In this document: one piece after another, positions 7,997-17,514 of the stretch | How the letters are laid out: every line of letters begins with the position of its first letter | How positions within the stretch are numbered: position 1 is the stretch's first letter | Origin: Sphingomonas lutea | GTDB lineage: Bacteria; Pseudomonadota; Alphaproteobacteria; Sphingomonadales; Sphingomonadaceae | DNA length: 64,000 bases | NCBI RefSeq assembly: GCF_014396785.1 | Contig: NZ_CP060718.1 | Location: 1,260,501 to 1,324,500, forward strand | Direction of reading: 5' to 3' | Position numbers and translations under genes: made by a program | The notes under the pieces: model-generated | Database searches by the model: none | What the model was told of the DNA's origin: nothing | What the model saw: the letters and a program-made list of their open reading frames with translations, nothing else

Positions 7997-8075
7997 CGCG
8001 CCTTCGACCTGTCTCACTGCGGGACAATTTGCCTCCGCTAGCCGTCCAATCTCCGGACTCAGGCGTTTCCGTTTC

Positions 8076-8591
8076 ATGGGAACAATGGCACTCTTCCCGT
8101 TCATGGACGACTCGGACCTGCCAGGCACGCAAGTGCGCATCACGTCGCGGCTGATCGACGCCCTCTACACGGAGGCGATGCTCCTGGCCGATGAGGCCCG
8201 ATCGTATTTCGACGACGTCGGCCGCGACGAGCGCGCGGCGCTCGATCCGTTCACGCGAGTCGGGTTCGCCTGCGAATCGCTCAAGGTGACGACTCGCGTG
8301 ATGCACATTGTCGCCTGGCTGTTGACGCAGCGCGCGATCGATTCGGGTGAAATTCCAATGCGGCCCGGGCATCGTCCCGAACGGCGTCTGGGCAATGCGC
8401 AGGACAGCGATCCGGCGGTCGTCACCCAATTGCCGGCCGAGGCCCAGCGACTGATCAACGCGAGTGCCGACCTTTATGCGCGGGTCAAGCGCATCGACGA
8501 GGGTGAACACGAAACGAATGCACCTCAGAGTCCGGCACGTGCCCTGATGGGCCGCTTAGAGCGGGGACTTGTCGGAGATCGGACGGCCTGA
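8076..8591 (+). CDS. DUF1465 / RcdA-like protein
   Basis: A 171-residue mainly helical protein of the DUF1465 family, which includes Caulobacter RcdA, the ClpXP adaptor that promotes CtrA degradation at the cell pole. Conserved segments seen are RLIDALYTEAMLLADEARSY, FACESLKVTTRVMHIVAWLL and LPAEAQRLINASADLYARV. Its role here as a protease adaptor is by family, not shown. Two ATGs, 8076 and 8085, could start translation. The C-terminal 25 residues are polar and probably disordered. The following dehydrogenase starts 16 bp downstream. Confidence 0.8.
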   Translation: MGTMALFPFMDDSDLPGTQVRITSRLIDALYTEAMLLADEARSYFDDVGRDERAALDPFTRVGFACESLKVTTRVMHIVAWLLTQRAIDSGEIPMRPGHRPERRLGNAQDSDPAVVTQLPAEAQRLINASADLYARVKRIDEGEHETNAPQSPARALMGRLERGLVGDRTA

Positions 8592-8607
8592 TCTAACCTG
8601 CGCCACC

Positions 8608-9753
8608 ATGCGCAGCTTCGCCTTTTATCCCGGGCCGACCTTGCTGGCCGGCGCGGGCCAGACCGAAACGCTTCTCGCGCGCCTCCCGGGAGGCCCGGTG
8701 CTGCTGGTCACGGATGCCGAATTGCGTCGTCTCGGCCTTGCCGAAGCGTTGCTTGCGGCGCTCGCGAGAAGCGGCAGAGAAGTGCGCCTTTTCGACAACG
8801 TCGAGGCTGATCCTTCGCGCGCGACATTGCTCGCCGCGGTTGCCGCGGGGCGCGCGGCGGAGGTGGCCTCCGTGATCGGCTTCGGGGGCGGCAGCCCGAT
8901 GGATGTGGCGAAACTTGCCGCTTATTTGATCGGGGCGGGCGACGATCTCGACGCCATCTGGGGCGTGGATGTCGCGCGCGGCCCGCGGCTTCCACTGGCC
9001 TTGATCCCAACCACCGCCGGCACCGGATCGGAAGCCACGCCGATTTCGGTGATCACCTGCGAAGGCGGTGTGAAGCTCGCCGTCAATGCGCGCCCGCTGG
9101 TTGCGGATGTCGCCTTACTCGACCCCGAACTGACGATCGCGCTGCCGCGTCATGTCACTGCGGCCACGGGTATCGATGCCATTGTCCACGCAGTCGAGGC
9201 CTTTACTTCGGCACGGCTCAAGAACCCCGTGTCGGACGCCTTGGCACGGGAGGCTCTGCGCCTGCTGACCGTCAATCTCGTGCGTGCGTGCGATGCCCCC
9301 GAAGACCTCGATGCACGTGGCGCGATGCTGCTCGGCGCGCATCTTGCCGGGTTGGCCTTCTCCAATGCGCCCGTCGCCGGTGTCCATGCTTTGGCCTATC
9401 CGCTGGGTGGGATGCATCATTTGCCGCATGGCCTCAGCAACGCGCTGATGCTGCGGCCCGTTCTGGAGCACAATGCCGAGGCGGCGCGTGAGCTTTATGC
9501 CGAGCTTGCACCCATCGTCGATCCGGCATGTGCGAACGCTGGCACGCAGGGCAGGGTGCGCAGCCTCATCGACGGGCTCGAGCGGCTGTGCGTGGCGACC
9601 GGCCTCAAATTGAAGTTGCGCGACCACGGCATCGCGCAGGACGACGTGCCGCGCCTGGCGAGCGAAGCGATGAAGCAAACCCGGTTGCTGGTGAACAATC
9701 CGTGCGAGATCAGCGAGCGTGATGCGCGGCGCCTTTATGAGGCTGCCTGGTGA
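8608..9753 (+). CDS. Iron-containing alcohol dehydrogenase family protein
   Basis: A 381-residue group III dehydrogenase with two domains. The N-terminal Rossmann-like domain has GFGGGSPMDVAKLAAYL near residue 91. The TTAGTGSEATPISVIT loop follows. The C-terminal helical domain carries metal-binding residues in TGIDAIVHAVEAFTS and in HALAYPLGGMHHLPHG. Substrate is unpredictable from sequence; family members act on alcohols, aldehydes, maleylacetate and related compounds. The chosen ATG is where homology begins. Its stop overlaps the GTG start of the thioesterase, so the two are translationally coupled. Confidence 0.88.
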   Translation: MRSFAFYPGPTLLAGAGQTETLLARLPGGPVLLVTDAELRRLGLAEALLAALARSGREVRLFDNVEADPSRATLLAAVAAGRAAEVASVIGFGGGSPMDVAKLAAYLIGAGDDLDAIWGVDVARGPRLPLALIPTTAGTGSEATPISVITCEGGVKLAVNARPLVADVALLDPELTIALPRHVTAATGIDAIVHAVEAFTSARLKNPVSDALAREALRLLTVNLVRACDAPEDLDARGAMLLGAHLAGLAFSNAPVAGVHALAYPLGGMHHLPHGLSNALMLRPVLEHNAEAARELYAELAPIVDPACANAGTQGRVRSLIDGLERLCVATGLKLKLRDHGIAQDDVPRLASEAMKQTRLLVNNPCEISERDARRLYEAAW

Positions 9754-10184
9754 GCAAGGCCGCGCCGGTGACGCGCGATCAATTCAAAGTCTGGCGGACC
9801 TTTACCACGCGCTGGTCAGACAATGACGCTTACGGCCACGTCAACAACACCATCTACTACCAATGGTTCGACAGCGCGGTGAACGCCTGGCTGGTCGAAC
9901 AAGACATGCTCGACATCGCGCACGGCGATCCCATCGCGCTCGTCGTGGAAACGCGCTGCACCTACGCCGCGCCGCTCGCCTTTCCGGGCGAAGTCGAGGT
10001 GGGCCTGTCGATCGCCGAGCTCGGCCGGTCGAGTATGCGCTATCGCATCGGCATATTCGCGCCGGGTGCGGCGTCGGCGGCGGCGCATGGCGAATTCGTT
10101 CACGTCGCGGTCGACCGGGCTAGCCGGACTCCGGTGTCACTGCCCGACGCATGGCGGCAGAAGCTGGAAGCGATCCTGGCCTAG
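9750..10184 (+). CDS. Acyl-CoA thioesterase (4HBT hot-dog fold)
   Basis: A 144-residue hot-dog thioesterase of the 4-hydroxybenzoyl-CoA/YbgC type. The family signature is TRWSDNDAYGHVNNTIYYQW, with the catalytic Asp and the His-Val-Asn-Asn turn at about residues 22-34. The rest supplies the beta-sheet, with CTYAAPLAFPGEVEVG. It probably hydrolyses a short or aromatic acyl-CoA in the cytoplasm. The start is a GTG overlapping the dehydrogenase stop (GTGA). Its 3' end overlaps that of the convergent nitronate monooxygenase gene by 4 bp. Confidence 0.88.
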   Translation: MSKAAPVTRDQFKVWRTFTTRWSDNDAYGHVNNTIYYQWFDSAVNAWLVEQDMLDIAHGDPIALVVETRCTYAAPLAFPGEVEVGLSIAELGRSSMRYRIGIFAPGAASAAAHGEFVHVAVDRASRTPVSLPDAWRQKLEAILA

Positions 10185-11137
10185 CCGCAGAGCCGGCGCT
10201 TCGCCGCTTCATATTCGGCAGCGAGCCGATCGACATAGGCCGCCGCGGACTGGACGCGGTCGATGACGCCAATGCCTTGCCCGCAGCCCCAGACGTCGCG
10301 CCACGCCTTGGCCTTGCTGCCCTCGGCGCCGAACTTCATCGCCGTTGGATCGCTGCTCGCCAGATTGTCGGGATCGAGCCCCGAGGCAATGATCGATCCG
10401 CGCAGATAATTGCCGTGCACGCCGGTGAAGAGGTCGGTGTAGACGATGTCCGCCGCGCTTCCCGACACGATGCCCTGCTTGTAATCGTCGCTGGCCCGCG
10501 CTTCCTCCGTCGCGATGAAGGGCGACCCGATATATGCGAGGTCGGCACCGGCCGCCTGCGCCGCGAGCACCGCGCCGCCGGTTGCGATCGATCCCGAAAG
10601 CAACAGCGGCCCATCGAACCACATGCGGATTTCCTGGACCAGCGCGAATGGCGACCAGCGCCCTGCATGGCCCCCTGCACCCGCGGCCACCGCGATTACG
10701 CCGTCCGCGCCTTTCTCGATCGCCTTTCGCGCGAAGCGGTCGTCGATGATGTCGTGAAGCGTGATCCCGCCCCACGAATGCACCGCTTCGTTAAGTTCAA
10801 CACGCGCGCCGAGCGAGGTGATGACGATCGGCACCTTCCATTTGGCGCAAACATTCATGTCCTGCTCGAAGCGGTCGTTGGATCGGTGGACGATCTGGTT
10901 GACCGCGAACGGCGCCGCCGGCCGCTCGGGATGATCGCGGTCCCAGGCGGCGAGTGCCTCGGTGATCTCGTGCAGCCATTCGTCGAGCTGCGACGCGGGC
11001 CGCGCATTCAGCGCGGGGAAGCTGCCGACGATGCCGGCCTGGCATTGGGCGATGACCAGCTTGGGATTGGACACGATGAACAAGGGCGCGCCGATCACCG
11101 GCAGGCGCAGGTTCTGGAGGATTGGGGGAAGGCTCAT
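10181..11137 (-). CDS. Nitronate monooxygenase / NAD(P)H-dependent flavin oxidoreductase
   Basis: A 318-residue FMN-binding TIM-barrel enzyme of the 2-nitropropane dioxygenase family. The N-terminal strand is LRLPVIGAPLFIVSNPKLV. The catalytic/flavin segment is VIAVAAGAGGHAGRWSPFAL, and the phosphate-binding region is LLLSGSIATGGAVLAAQAAG then YIGSPFIATEE. It may detoxify alkyl nitronates, but many members have unknown substrates. The ATG overlaps the stop of the epimerase gene upstream by 4 bp, so the two minus-strand genes are coupled. Confidence 0.88.
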   Translation of the reverse strand: MSLPPILQNLRLPVIGAPLFIVSNPKLVIAQCQAGIVGSFPALNARPASQLDEWLHEITEALAAWDRDHPERPAAPFAVNQIVHRSNDRFEQDMNVCAKWKVPIVITSLGARVELNEAVHSWGGITLHDIIDDRFARKAIEKGADGVIAVAAGAGGHAGRWSPFALVQEIRMWFDGPLLLSGSIATGGAVLAAQAAGADLAYIGSPFIATEEARASDDYKQGIVSGSAADIVYTDLFTGVHGNYLRGSIIASGLDPDNLASSDPTAMKFGAEGSKAKAWRDVWGCGQGIGVIDRVQSAAAYVDRLAAEYEAAKRRLCG

Positions 11138-12129
11138 GCGATGCCGTGGTAGCGGCGATACCAGTCGACGAACAGCGGCACGCCCTGATCGATCGTTGTC
11201 GCAGGGCGGAAGCCGTGATCACGCTCGATCGCACTGATGTCGGCGTAGGTATCCTTGACGTCGCCAGGCTGCATCGGCCGCGGATCGATCAGCGCTTTCT
11301 TGCCCGTCGCCTGCTCGAGCAATTCGACGACGCACATCAAATCTTCACTGCGGCTGTTGCCGATGTTGTACAGCGCGTGCGGACTTCGGCTGCCGCCTGC
11401 CTTGACCGCATTGTCGTCGGACGGTGGCGTATCGAGGCAGGCGATTACGCCGCGAACAATATCATCGATGTACGTGAAATCGCGCCGCATTTGCCCGCCG
11501 TTGTTGAGCGGCAGCGGCTCGCCCGCGAGCAAAGCCTTGGTGAAAATCCACATCGCCATGTCGGGTCGGCCCCACGGGCCGTAGACGGTGAAGAAGCGCA
11601 GCCCGGTCGAGGGGAGCCGGAAGAGATGTGCATACGTTTCAGTGAGAAGCTCATCGGCCTTCTTTGTCGCGGCGTAGAGCGACAGTGGATGGTCGACGCG
11701 ATCCTCGACGCGGAAAGGTAGGCTGTCATTGCCGCCATAGACGGAGGATGACGACGCATAGACGAAGTGGCGCACCTGCCGTGCCCGCGCGAGTTCGAGC
11801 ATGTTGGCGTGACCGACGAGGTTCGACTGCACATAGGCTTGCGGGTGGTCGAGGCTGTAGCGCACCCCCGCTTGCGCGCCGAGGTGAACGATGCGCTCAA
11901 AGTCCGCGGGAAGCGTGCCGAGTGCCGTAGCATCCGCGAAGTCCATCTCGACAAAGCGGAAGTCGCTGCCGAATTGGCCTTTGAGTTCGTCCAGCCGCGC
12001 GCGCTTGAGCGCCGGGTCATAATAATCGTTGAGGTTGTCGATGCCGATGACCGTGTCGCCGCGCGCGAGCAGCGCGTGCGCAGTCGCCGCGCCGATGAAC
12101 CCCGCAACTCCGGTGACGAGAATGGCCAT
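11134..12129 (-). CDS. UDP-glucuronate 4-epimerase-like NAD-dependent epimerase
   Basis: A 331-residue extended short-chain dehydrogenase. [20 protein letters not shown] is the NAD-binding motif, and [17 protein letters not shown] is typical of the CapI/LspL UDP-glucuronate epimerases. The catalytic Ser is in ASSSSVYGG, and the Tyr/Lys pair is in [23 protein letters not shown] is a substrate-loop signature of the same subgroup. It should interconvert UDP-glucuronate and UDP-galacturonate for surface glycans. Divergently oriented from the oxoprolinase gene with only 53 bp between starts, which must hold both promoters. Confidence 0.87.
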   Translation of the reverse strand: MAILVTGVAGFIGAATAHALLARGDTVIGIDNLNDYYDPALKRARLDELKGQFGSDFRFVEMDFADATALGTLPADFERIVHLGAQAGVRYSLDHPQAYVQSNLVGHANMLELARARQVRHFVYASSSSVYGGNDSLPFRVEDRVDHPLSLYAATKKADELLTETYAHLFRLPSTGLRFFTVYGPWGRPDMAMWIFTKALLAGEPLPLNNGGQMRRDFTYIDDIVRGVIACLDTPPSDDNAVKAGGSRSPHALYNIGNSRSEDLMCVVELLEQATGKKALIDPRPMQPGDVKDTYADISAIERDHGFRPATTIDQGVPLFVDWYRRYHGIA

Positions 12130-12182
12130 GCGCGCGCCATAGGGGGTGCAGGACGTCGCCGAAAGGCCTTAGAGGCAGAAGT

Positions 12183-15100
12183 GTGGAGCGTAGCTGGACA
12201 TTCGCGATCGACCGCGGCGGGACGTTTACCGACGTCATCGCGCGCTCCTCGGACGGCCGCCTGCGCGTCGAGAAGCTGCTTTCCGAAAACCCCGGGCAAT
12301 ATGCAGACGCCGCGCTCGAGGCGATCCGCCGGGTCACCGAGGAAGAAGGCGGTAAGGTCACGCAAGTGCGGATGGGAACGACCGTTGCCACCAACGCCTT
12401 GCTCGAGCGCAAGGGCGAGCGCGTGGCGCTGGCGATCACGCGCGGCTTCGGCGATGCCTTGCGCATCGGCTACCAGGCGCGGCCGGAGATTTTCGCACGG
12501 CACATCGTGCTGCCGACGATGCTTTACGCGCACGTTGTCGAAATCGCTGAGCGGGTCGACGTGAACGGCGCGGTCGTCATGCCTTTCGACGAGGCCCAGG
12601 CACGCGCCGCGCTTGGGGACATCCGCGCCGAGGGAATCGACGCGCTGGCCATCGTGCTGATGCACGGCTGGCGCTATCCCGATCACGAGGCGCGCCTCGC
12701 GACAATCGCGCGCGACCTTGGCTTCACTCAGGTGTCAGTCAGCCACGAGGTCGCGCCGCTGATCAAGCTTGTCGGGCGCGGAGACACGACGGTTGTCGAT
12801 GCTTACCTCTCGCCCGTGCTGCGTCGTTACGTCGATCGCGTCGCGGCGGGTTTGCCGGACGCGAGCGACCTCCACTTCATGCAATCCAACGGCGGGCTCG
12901 CCGAAGCGAGTGCGTTCCGCGGCAAGGACGCAATCCTGTCGGGCCCCGCAGGCGGCGTAGTCGGCATGGTCGCGGCGAGCGCCCCGCACGACGGCGATCA
13001 CCTCATCGGCTTCGACATGGGCGGCACCTCGACCGACGTGTCGCATTACGCCGGCCAGTTCGAACTGGCCGACGAAAGCGTGGTCGCAGGCGTACGCGTG
13101 CGGGCGCCGATGATGCAGATTCACACCGTCGCCGCGGGCGGCGGTTCGATCTGCCGCTTCGACGGCATGCGCTTCCGCGTCGGTCCGGAATCCGCCGGCG
13201 CGAACCCAGGGCCCGCTTGTTACCGCAACGGCGGGCCGCTCACGGTGACCGACTGCAACCTATTGCTCGGGAGGATCGACCCCGCGCAATTTCCCGCGGT
13301 GTTCGGGCCGAATGGCGACCAGCCGCTCGATCCCGCGGCGGCCCGCGCGCGCTTGCAGGAGGTCGCGGACCAGTTGGGTGGCACCAAGAGGGCCGAAGAC
13401 ATCGCGCGCGGTTTCGTCGAGATCGCGGTCGACAATATGGCCGCCGCGATCCGCAAGATCTCGATCGCGCGAGGCCATGACGTCACCCGCTACACGCTCG
13501 CCTGTTTCGGCGGGGCGGGCGGGCAGCACGCCTGCCAGGTCGCCGATGCGCTGGGCATGGAGCGGATCCTGATTCACCCGCTCGCCGGCGTGCTGTCGGC
13601 CTATGGCATCGGCCTCGCAGACGTGAAGGCGATGCGCGACATGAGTTGGCTGCGGCCGCTGTCCGAGGATTTTGGGCCGGCGCTGGAGAAGCTCGGGGAG
13701 GCCGCGCGGACTGCGCTAATCGAGCAAGGGATCGCGGTCGAGCGCGTTGAGCTCCTCCGACGCGCGCGGCTGCGGGTCGCGGGCAGCGATACGACGCTGG
13801 AGCTGTCGATTGCCGAGCCCGGCGAAATGCGCGCCGCCTTTGCCCGATTGCACAAGCAGCGGTTCGGATATTGGGACGAAGGTGCGGAAGTGATCGTCGA
13901 CGCGCTTGTCGTCGAGGCGGTCGGCACATCCTCCCCGGCGGTTGCCGGGGAGGGGGTCCATGCGCAGCATGGTGGAGGGGTTCTGGCGGAAGAAGAACCC
14001 CTCCACCGCTCTTCGAGCGGTCCCCCTCCCCGAGAACTCTCGGGGAGGATTGAGGGCCCCGCGCTCATCTTCGATCCGACCTCGACTATCGTCGTTGAAC
14101 CCGGATGGCGCGCCGAACGCGCGTCGGACGGCACGCTCATCCTGACCCGCGCCGTCCCGCTCCAGCGCGACAAGGCGATCGGCACCGACGTCGACCCCGT
14201 GCGACTCGAGATTTTCAACAACCTCTTCATGGCCATCGCCGAGGAAATGGGCGTCGCTCTGCAGGCCACCGCGACCAGCGTGAACATCAAGGAGCGGCTC
14301 GATTTCTCCTGCGCCATCTTCGACGCCACCGGCGCGCTGATCGCCAACGCCCCGCACATTCCGGTGCACCTCGGCTCGATGGGCGAAAGCATCCGCACGA
14401 TCATGGACGCGCGCGGGCAGGGGCGCGACGGCCGCGGCATCCGACGCGGCGACGCCTATGTACTCAACGACCCCTATCGCGGCGGCACGCATCTGCCCGA
14501 CATCACGGTGATCGTCCCCGTTTTCTACTCCTCCCCGGGACGGGGCGGGGGACTACGAAGTGGTGGAGGGGTTGGGGGGCAGCCCGACGCTTATGTCGCT
14601 GCCCGCGGCCACCATGCCGACATCGGCGGGGTTGCGCCCGGATCGATGCCGCCCGACAGCCGCAGCATCGATGACGAAGGCGTGCTGATCGACAATGAGT
14701 TGCTCGTCGACGAAGGCCAATTCCGCGAGGCCGAGATGCGCGCGATCCTGGCAGCGGGCGATTGGCCGGCGCGCAGTCCCGACCGCAACATCTCCGACCT
14801 GAAGGCGCAACTCGCCGCCTGCGTGCGCGGCGCCGACGTGCTCGTGCAAACGGCGCGCGATTACGGCGCGGAGGTCGTCGCGGCCTATATGGATCACGTG
14901 CTCGCCAACGCCGAGGAATCGGTGCGGCGGCTGCTCGATCGGCTCGACGACGGCGCGTTCACTTATGAATTGGACAATGGCGCGCAGGTCCAGGTTGCGA
15001 TTACCATCGACAGGGCGTCGCGCGGGGCGACATTCGATTTCACCGGGACGAGCGGCCAGCTGCCTGACAATTTCAATGCGCCTTATTCGATCGTCCGTGC

Positions 15101-15776
15101 CGCCTCGCTTTACGTCATCCGGACGTTGATCGACGATCCGATCCCGATGAATGACGGCTGCCTGCGGCCGGTGACTCTCGTGGTCCCGGAGGGGTCGATG
15201 CTCAAGCCGAGCTATCCTGCGGCGGTCGTCGCGGGCAATGTCGAAACGAGCCAGGTCGTCACCGACGCGCTGTTCGCGGCCACCGGGCGGCTTGCGCCGA
15301 GCCAGGGGACGATGAACAACTTCACCTTCGGCAATGAGGCGCACCAATATTATGAGACGATCGCGGGAGGATCGGGCGCGGGCCCCGACCATGACGGGAC
15401 GAGCGCGGTGCAGACGCACATGACCAACAGCCGCCTGACCGATCCCGAGATTCTGGAAACGCGGCTGCCCGTGCGGCTTGACCGCTTCGCCATCCGCGTG
15501 GGCTCGGGCGGGGCAGGCGCGCATCGCGGCGGCGACGGCGTCATCCGTGAACTCACCTTCCTCGAACCGATGCGCGCCAACATGCTCGCCAACCGCAGAC
15601 GGGTCGCGCCGAAAGGCATTCACGGCGGCGAAGATGCCGCCCCCGGCCGCAACTGGGTCGAGCGCGCGGACGGCTTGGTCGAAGAGCTGTCCGCAACCGC
15701 GGCCGCGGACATGCAGACCGGCGACCTCTTCGTGATCCACACCCCGGGCGGCGGCGGCTACGGGAGAAAGGCATGA
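12183..15776 (+). CDS. 5-oxoprolinase (fused HyuA/HyuB, ATP-hydrolysing)
   Basis: A 1197-residue fused hydantoinase A/B-type enzyme, expected to open 5-oxo-L-proline to glutamate with ATP. The HyuA-like ATPase half spans about residues 1-520: DRGGTFTDV near residue 11, [45 protein letters not shown]. The HyuB-like half spans about 680-1197: [55 protein letters not shown]. Two stretches do not belong to the family: residues about 583-622 and about 783-798 are encoded by palindromic repeat sequence inserted in frame. The start is GTG at 12183. It heads a tightly coupled operon with a putative permease pair. Confidence 0.9.
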   Translation: MERSWTFAIDRGGTFTDVIARSSDGRLRVEKLLSENPGQYADAALEAIRRVTEEEGGKVTQVRMGTTVATNALLERKGERVALAITRGFGDALRIGYQARPEIFARHIVLPTMLYAHVVEIAERVDVNGAVVMPFDEAQARAALGDIRAEGIDALAIVLMHGWRYPDHEARLATIARDLGFTQVSVSHEVAPLIKLVGRGDTTVVDAYLSPVLRRYVDRVAAGLPDASDLHFMQSNGGLAEASAFRGKDAILSGPAGGVVGMVAASAPHDGDHLIGFDMGGTSTDVSHYAGQFELADESVVAGVRVRAPMMQIHTVAAGGGSICRFDGMRFRVGPESAGANPGPACYRNGGPLTVTDCNLLLGRIDPAQFPAVFGPNGDQPLDPAAARARLQEVADQLGGTKRAEDIARGFVEIAVDNMAAAIRKISIARGHDVTRYTLACFGGAGGQHACQVADALGMERILIHPLAGVLSAYGIGLADVKAMRDMSWLRPLSEDFGPALEKLGEAARTALIEQGIAVERVELLRRARLRVAGSDTTLELSIAEPGEMRAAFARLHKQRFGYWDEGAEVIVDALVVEAVGTSSPAVAGEGVHAQHGGGVLAEEEPLHRSSSGPPPRELSGRIEGPALIFDPTSTIVVEPGWRAERASDGTLILTRAVPLQRDKAIGTDVDPVRLEIFNNLFMAIAEEMGVALQATATSVNIKERLDFSCAIFDATGALIANAPHIPVHLGSMGESIRTIMDARGQGRDGRGIRRGDAYVLNDPYRGGTHLPDITVIVPVFYSSPGRGGGLRSGGGVGGQPDAYVAARGHHADIGGVAPGSMPPDSRSIDDEGVLIDNELLVDEGQFREAEMRAILAAGDWPARSPDRNISDLKAQLAACVRGADVLVQTARDYGAEVVAAYMDHVLANAEESVRRLLDRLDDGAFTYELDNGAQVQVAITIDRASRGATFDFTGTSGQLPDNFNAPYSIVRAASLYVIRTLIDDPIPMNDGCLRPVTLVVPEGSMLKPSYPAAVVAGNVETSQVVTDALFAATGRLAPSQGTMNNFTFGNEAHQYYETIAGGSGAGPDHDGTSAVQTHMTNSRLTDPEILETRLPVRLDRFAIRVGSGGAGAHRGGDGVIRELTFLEPMRANMLANRRRVAPKGIHGGEDAAPGRNWVERADGLVEELSATAAADMQTGDLFVIHTPGGGGYGRKA
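13930..14048. repeat. Multi-hairpin palindromic repeat, copy A, inside the oxoprolinase gene
   Basis: A 119-bp element built of nested inverted repeats. Stem 1 is CCTCCCCGGC/GCCGGGGAGG (13930-13953). A small hairpin CCATGC/GCATGG lies at 13958-13972. A 14-bp central stem joins 13971-13984 with 13994-14007. CCGCTC/GAGCGG is at 14006-14020, and stem 4 CCTCCCCGAGA/TCTCGGGGAGG at 14025-14048. It is translated without a stop between the HyuA and HyuB halves, as [10 protein letters not shown] through [12 protein letters not shown]. It shares layout and most sequence with copy C in the next gene. Confidence 0.85.
14530..14574. repeat. Half-length palindromic repeat, copy B, inside the oxoprolinase gene
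   Basis: About 45 bp matching the left half of copies A and C: CCTCCCCGGG, CGGGGCGGGGG, a short ACT/AGT hairpin, then GGTGGAGGGGTT. It sits in the HyuB half between VPVF and [10 protein letters not shown], where family members have a short turn, and is translated as [15 protein letters not shown]. The right half of the element is missing. Confidence 0.7.
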
Positions 15777-16564
15777 ATTACTGGCCCCTCCTTGGCATTG
15801 CACTCGTCGTCCTCGGCTTTGCCTTGCGCATGAACCCGATGATCGTCGTGACCGCCGCGGCCATCGTCACCGGGTTGCTCGCGGGCATGGACGGGGTCGA
15901 AGTCATCTCGACGTTCGGCAAGGCGTTCAACGACAACCGCATCATCGCCATCGTGTGGATCGTGCTGCCGGTGATCGGCCTGCTCGAACGCTTCGGGCTG
16001 CAGCAGCAGGCGGCGGCGGTGATCCGCCGGATGAAAAATGCCACGACCGGCCGCTTGTTGATCCTCTACCTGCTCTATCGCCAGATCACCGCGGCGATCG
16101 GGCTCCACTCGACCGCCGGGCATCCGCAGACCGTCCGCCCGCTGGTCGCGCCGATGGCGCTCGCCGCAGCGGAGAAGCAGCATGGCACGCTCGACGAGGA
16201 CACCGCGGAAAGCGTGAAGGCCTATTCCGCCGCGACCGACAATGTCGGGCTGTTCTTCGGCGAGGACATCTTCTTTGCCATCGGATCGATCGTCCTCATC
16301 CAGGCAACGCTCGCCACCTACGGCTACGACCTCGCCCCGCTCGAGCTTGCGTTATGGGCGATCCCGACCGCGATCCTTGCCTTTCTGATCCATGGCGCGC
16401 GGCTGCTGTGGCTGGATCGGTCGCTTGCAACATCCGCCCCGGCAGTTGTCGGGGAGGGGGACCATCCGAGGGATGGTGGAGGGGTCCTGGACGGCCGAAG
16501 AACCCCTCCACCGCGCAATGCGCGGTCCCCCTCCCCACGAACTCGTGGGGAGGATGAGCAATGA
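15773..16564 (+). CDS. DUF969 family membrane protein (putative 5-oxoproline permease subunit)
   Basis: A 263-residue multi-pass inner-membrane protein of the DUF969 family. Hydrophobic helices include [51 protein letters not shown] and the region around [18 protein letters not shown]. The loop [18 protein letters not shown] is conserved in the family. DUF969 and DUF979 genes travel together, often near pyroglutamyl peptidase or oxoprolinase genes, so a two-subunit 5-oxoproline transporter is a reasonable but unproven role. Residues from about 221 to the end come from an inserted palindromic repeat. ATGA overlaps couple it to both neighbours. Confidence 0.85.
   Translation: MNYWPLLGIALVVLGFALRMNPMIVVTAAAIVTGLLAGMDGVEVISTFGKAFNDNRIIAIVWIVLPVIGLLERFGLQQQAAAVIRRMKNATTGRLLILYLLYRQITAAIGLHSTAGHPQTVRPLVAPMALAAAEKQHGTLDEDTAESVKAYSAATDNVGLFFGEDIFFAIGSIVLIQATLATYGYDLAPLELALWAIPTAILAFLIHGARLLWLDRSLATSAPAVVGEGDHPRDGGGVLDGRRTPPPRNARSPSPRTRGEDEQ
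16434..16553. repeat. Multi-hairpin palindromic repeat, copy C, at the 3' end of the DUF969 gene
   Basis: A 120-bp element with the same five-hairpin plan as copy A: stem 1 at 16434-16457, ACCATCC/GGATGGT at 16461-16477, central stem 16475-16488 with 16499-16512, CCGCGC/GCGCGG at 16511-16525, CCTCCCCACGA/TCGTGGGGAGG at 16530-16553. Compared with copy A, several stems differ in sequence but stay paired. It supplies the last roughly 40 codons of the DUF969 gene and ends 7 bp before the ATG of the DUF979 gene. Confidence 0.85.
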
Positions 16565-17514
16565 TCACGCTGCAATGGCTCTACGCGCTCGCGGGCACGA
16601 TGTTTGCGGCCTTCGCGATCCTCTCCGCGCTCGACCGCGGGCACTCGAAGCGTTTCGGCAATGCCGCTTTCTGGGGGCTCATGGCGCTCAGCCTGCTCGG
16701 CGGTGACGTGATCGGCGATTTCGGCAACGGCCTGCTCGTCCTCGGACTTGCGGGGCTCGCCGGCTTTGGATTTATCGGTCGGAGCCATCCGCCGACCACC
16801 AGCGTCGAGGAACGGCAAGGCTGGGCCGAAAAGCTAGGCAACAAGCTGTTCCTGCCCGCGCTAATCATTCCCGCGACTGCGCTGATCGGGACCCTAGTTT
16901 ATAATTACACCGCCGTTGGCGACCTCGGCTGGATCGAGGCCAAGCGTGAAACCTATGTCTTCCTCGGGCTCGGCGTCCTGCTTGCGCTCGCAACATTGTT
17001 CGTCTGGCTCCGCCCGCCCGCGATTGCCCCGTTGCAGGAGGGCCGCCGGCTGATCGACGCGATCGGCTGGGCCGCGGTCCTGCCCCAGATGCTCGCCGCG
17101 CTCGGCGTCCTATTCGCCGCCGCCGGCGTCGGGGAGATCATCGGATCGGCGACGCGCTCGGTCATACCCGAAGGCAGCATCTTCCTCACGGTGGTCGTGT
17201 TCGGGGTCGGCATGGCCTTGTTCACGATTATCATGGGCAATGCCTTCGCCGCCTTCCCGGTGATGGCCGCGGCGATTGGCGTGCCGCTTCTGATCAAGGC
17301 CTATGACGGCGATCCGGCAGTGGTCGGCGCGATCGGGATGCTGGCCGGTTTCTGCGGGACGTTGATGACCCCCATGGCGGCCAACTTCAACCTCGTCCCC
17401 GCTGCCTTGCTCGAGCTCAAGGATCAGTACGGCGTGATCAAGCGCCAGATCCCGACCGCGCTGCCGCTGCTCGTCGCCAACATCCTGCTCATCTACTTCC
17501 TGGCGTTCCGATGA
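16561..17514 (+). CDS. DUF979 family membrane protein (putative 5-oxoproline permease subunit)
   Basis: A 317-residue multi-pass protein with about eight to ten hydrophobic segments, among them LYALAGTMFAAFAILSAL, LLVLGLAGLAGFGFIG, TYVFLGLGVLLALATLFVWL and MLAALGVLFAAAGVGEII. The conserved block GNAFAAFPVMAAAIGVPLLI followed by GFCGTLMTPMAANFNLVPAA resembles the re-entrant part of ion-coupled carriers. It is the usual partner of DUF969. Substrate inferred only from the adjacent oxoprolinase. Start ATG overlaps the DUF969 stop; its own stop overlaps the DUF2891 start. Confidence 0.85.
   Translation: MITLQWLYALAGTMFAAFAILSALDRGHSKRFGNAAFWGLMALSLLGGDVIGDFGNGLLVLGLAGLAGFGFIGRSHPPTTSVEERQGWAEKLGNKLFLPALIIPATALIGTLVYNYTAVGDLGWIEAKRETYVFLGLGVLLALATLFVWLRPPAIAPLQEGRRLIDAIGWAAVLPQMLAALGVLFAAAGVGEIIGSATRSVIPEGSIFLTVVVFGVGMALFTIIMGNAFAAFPVMAAAIGVPLLIKAYDGDPAVVGAIGMLAGFCGTLMTPMAANFNLVPAALLELKDQYGVIKRQIPTALPLLVANILLIYFLAFR

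Noticed and set aside
11445..12686. A 413-codon minus-strand frame across the epimerase and oxoprolinase start
   Set aside because: Shadow of two real genes; it spans their divergent promoter region and has no recognisable domain.
14553..15803. A 416-codon minus-strand frame inside the oxoprolinase gene
   Set aside because: Entirely antisense to the conserved HyuB domain with no motif of its own.
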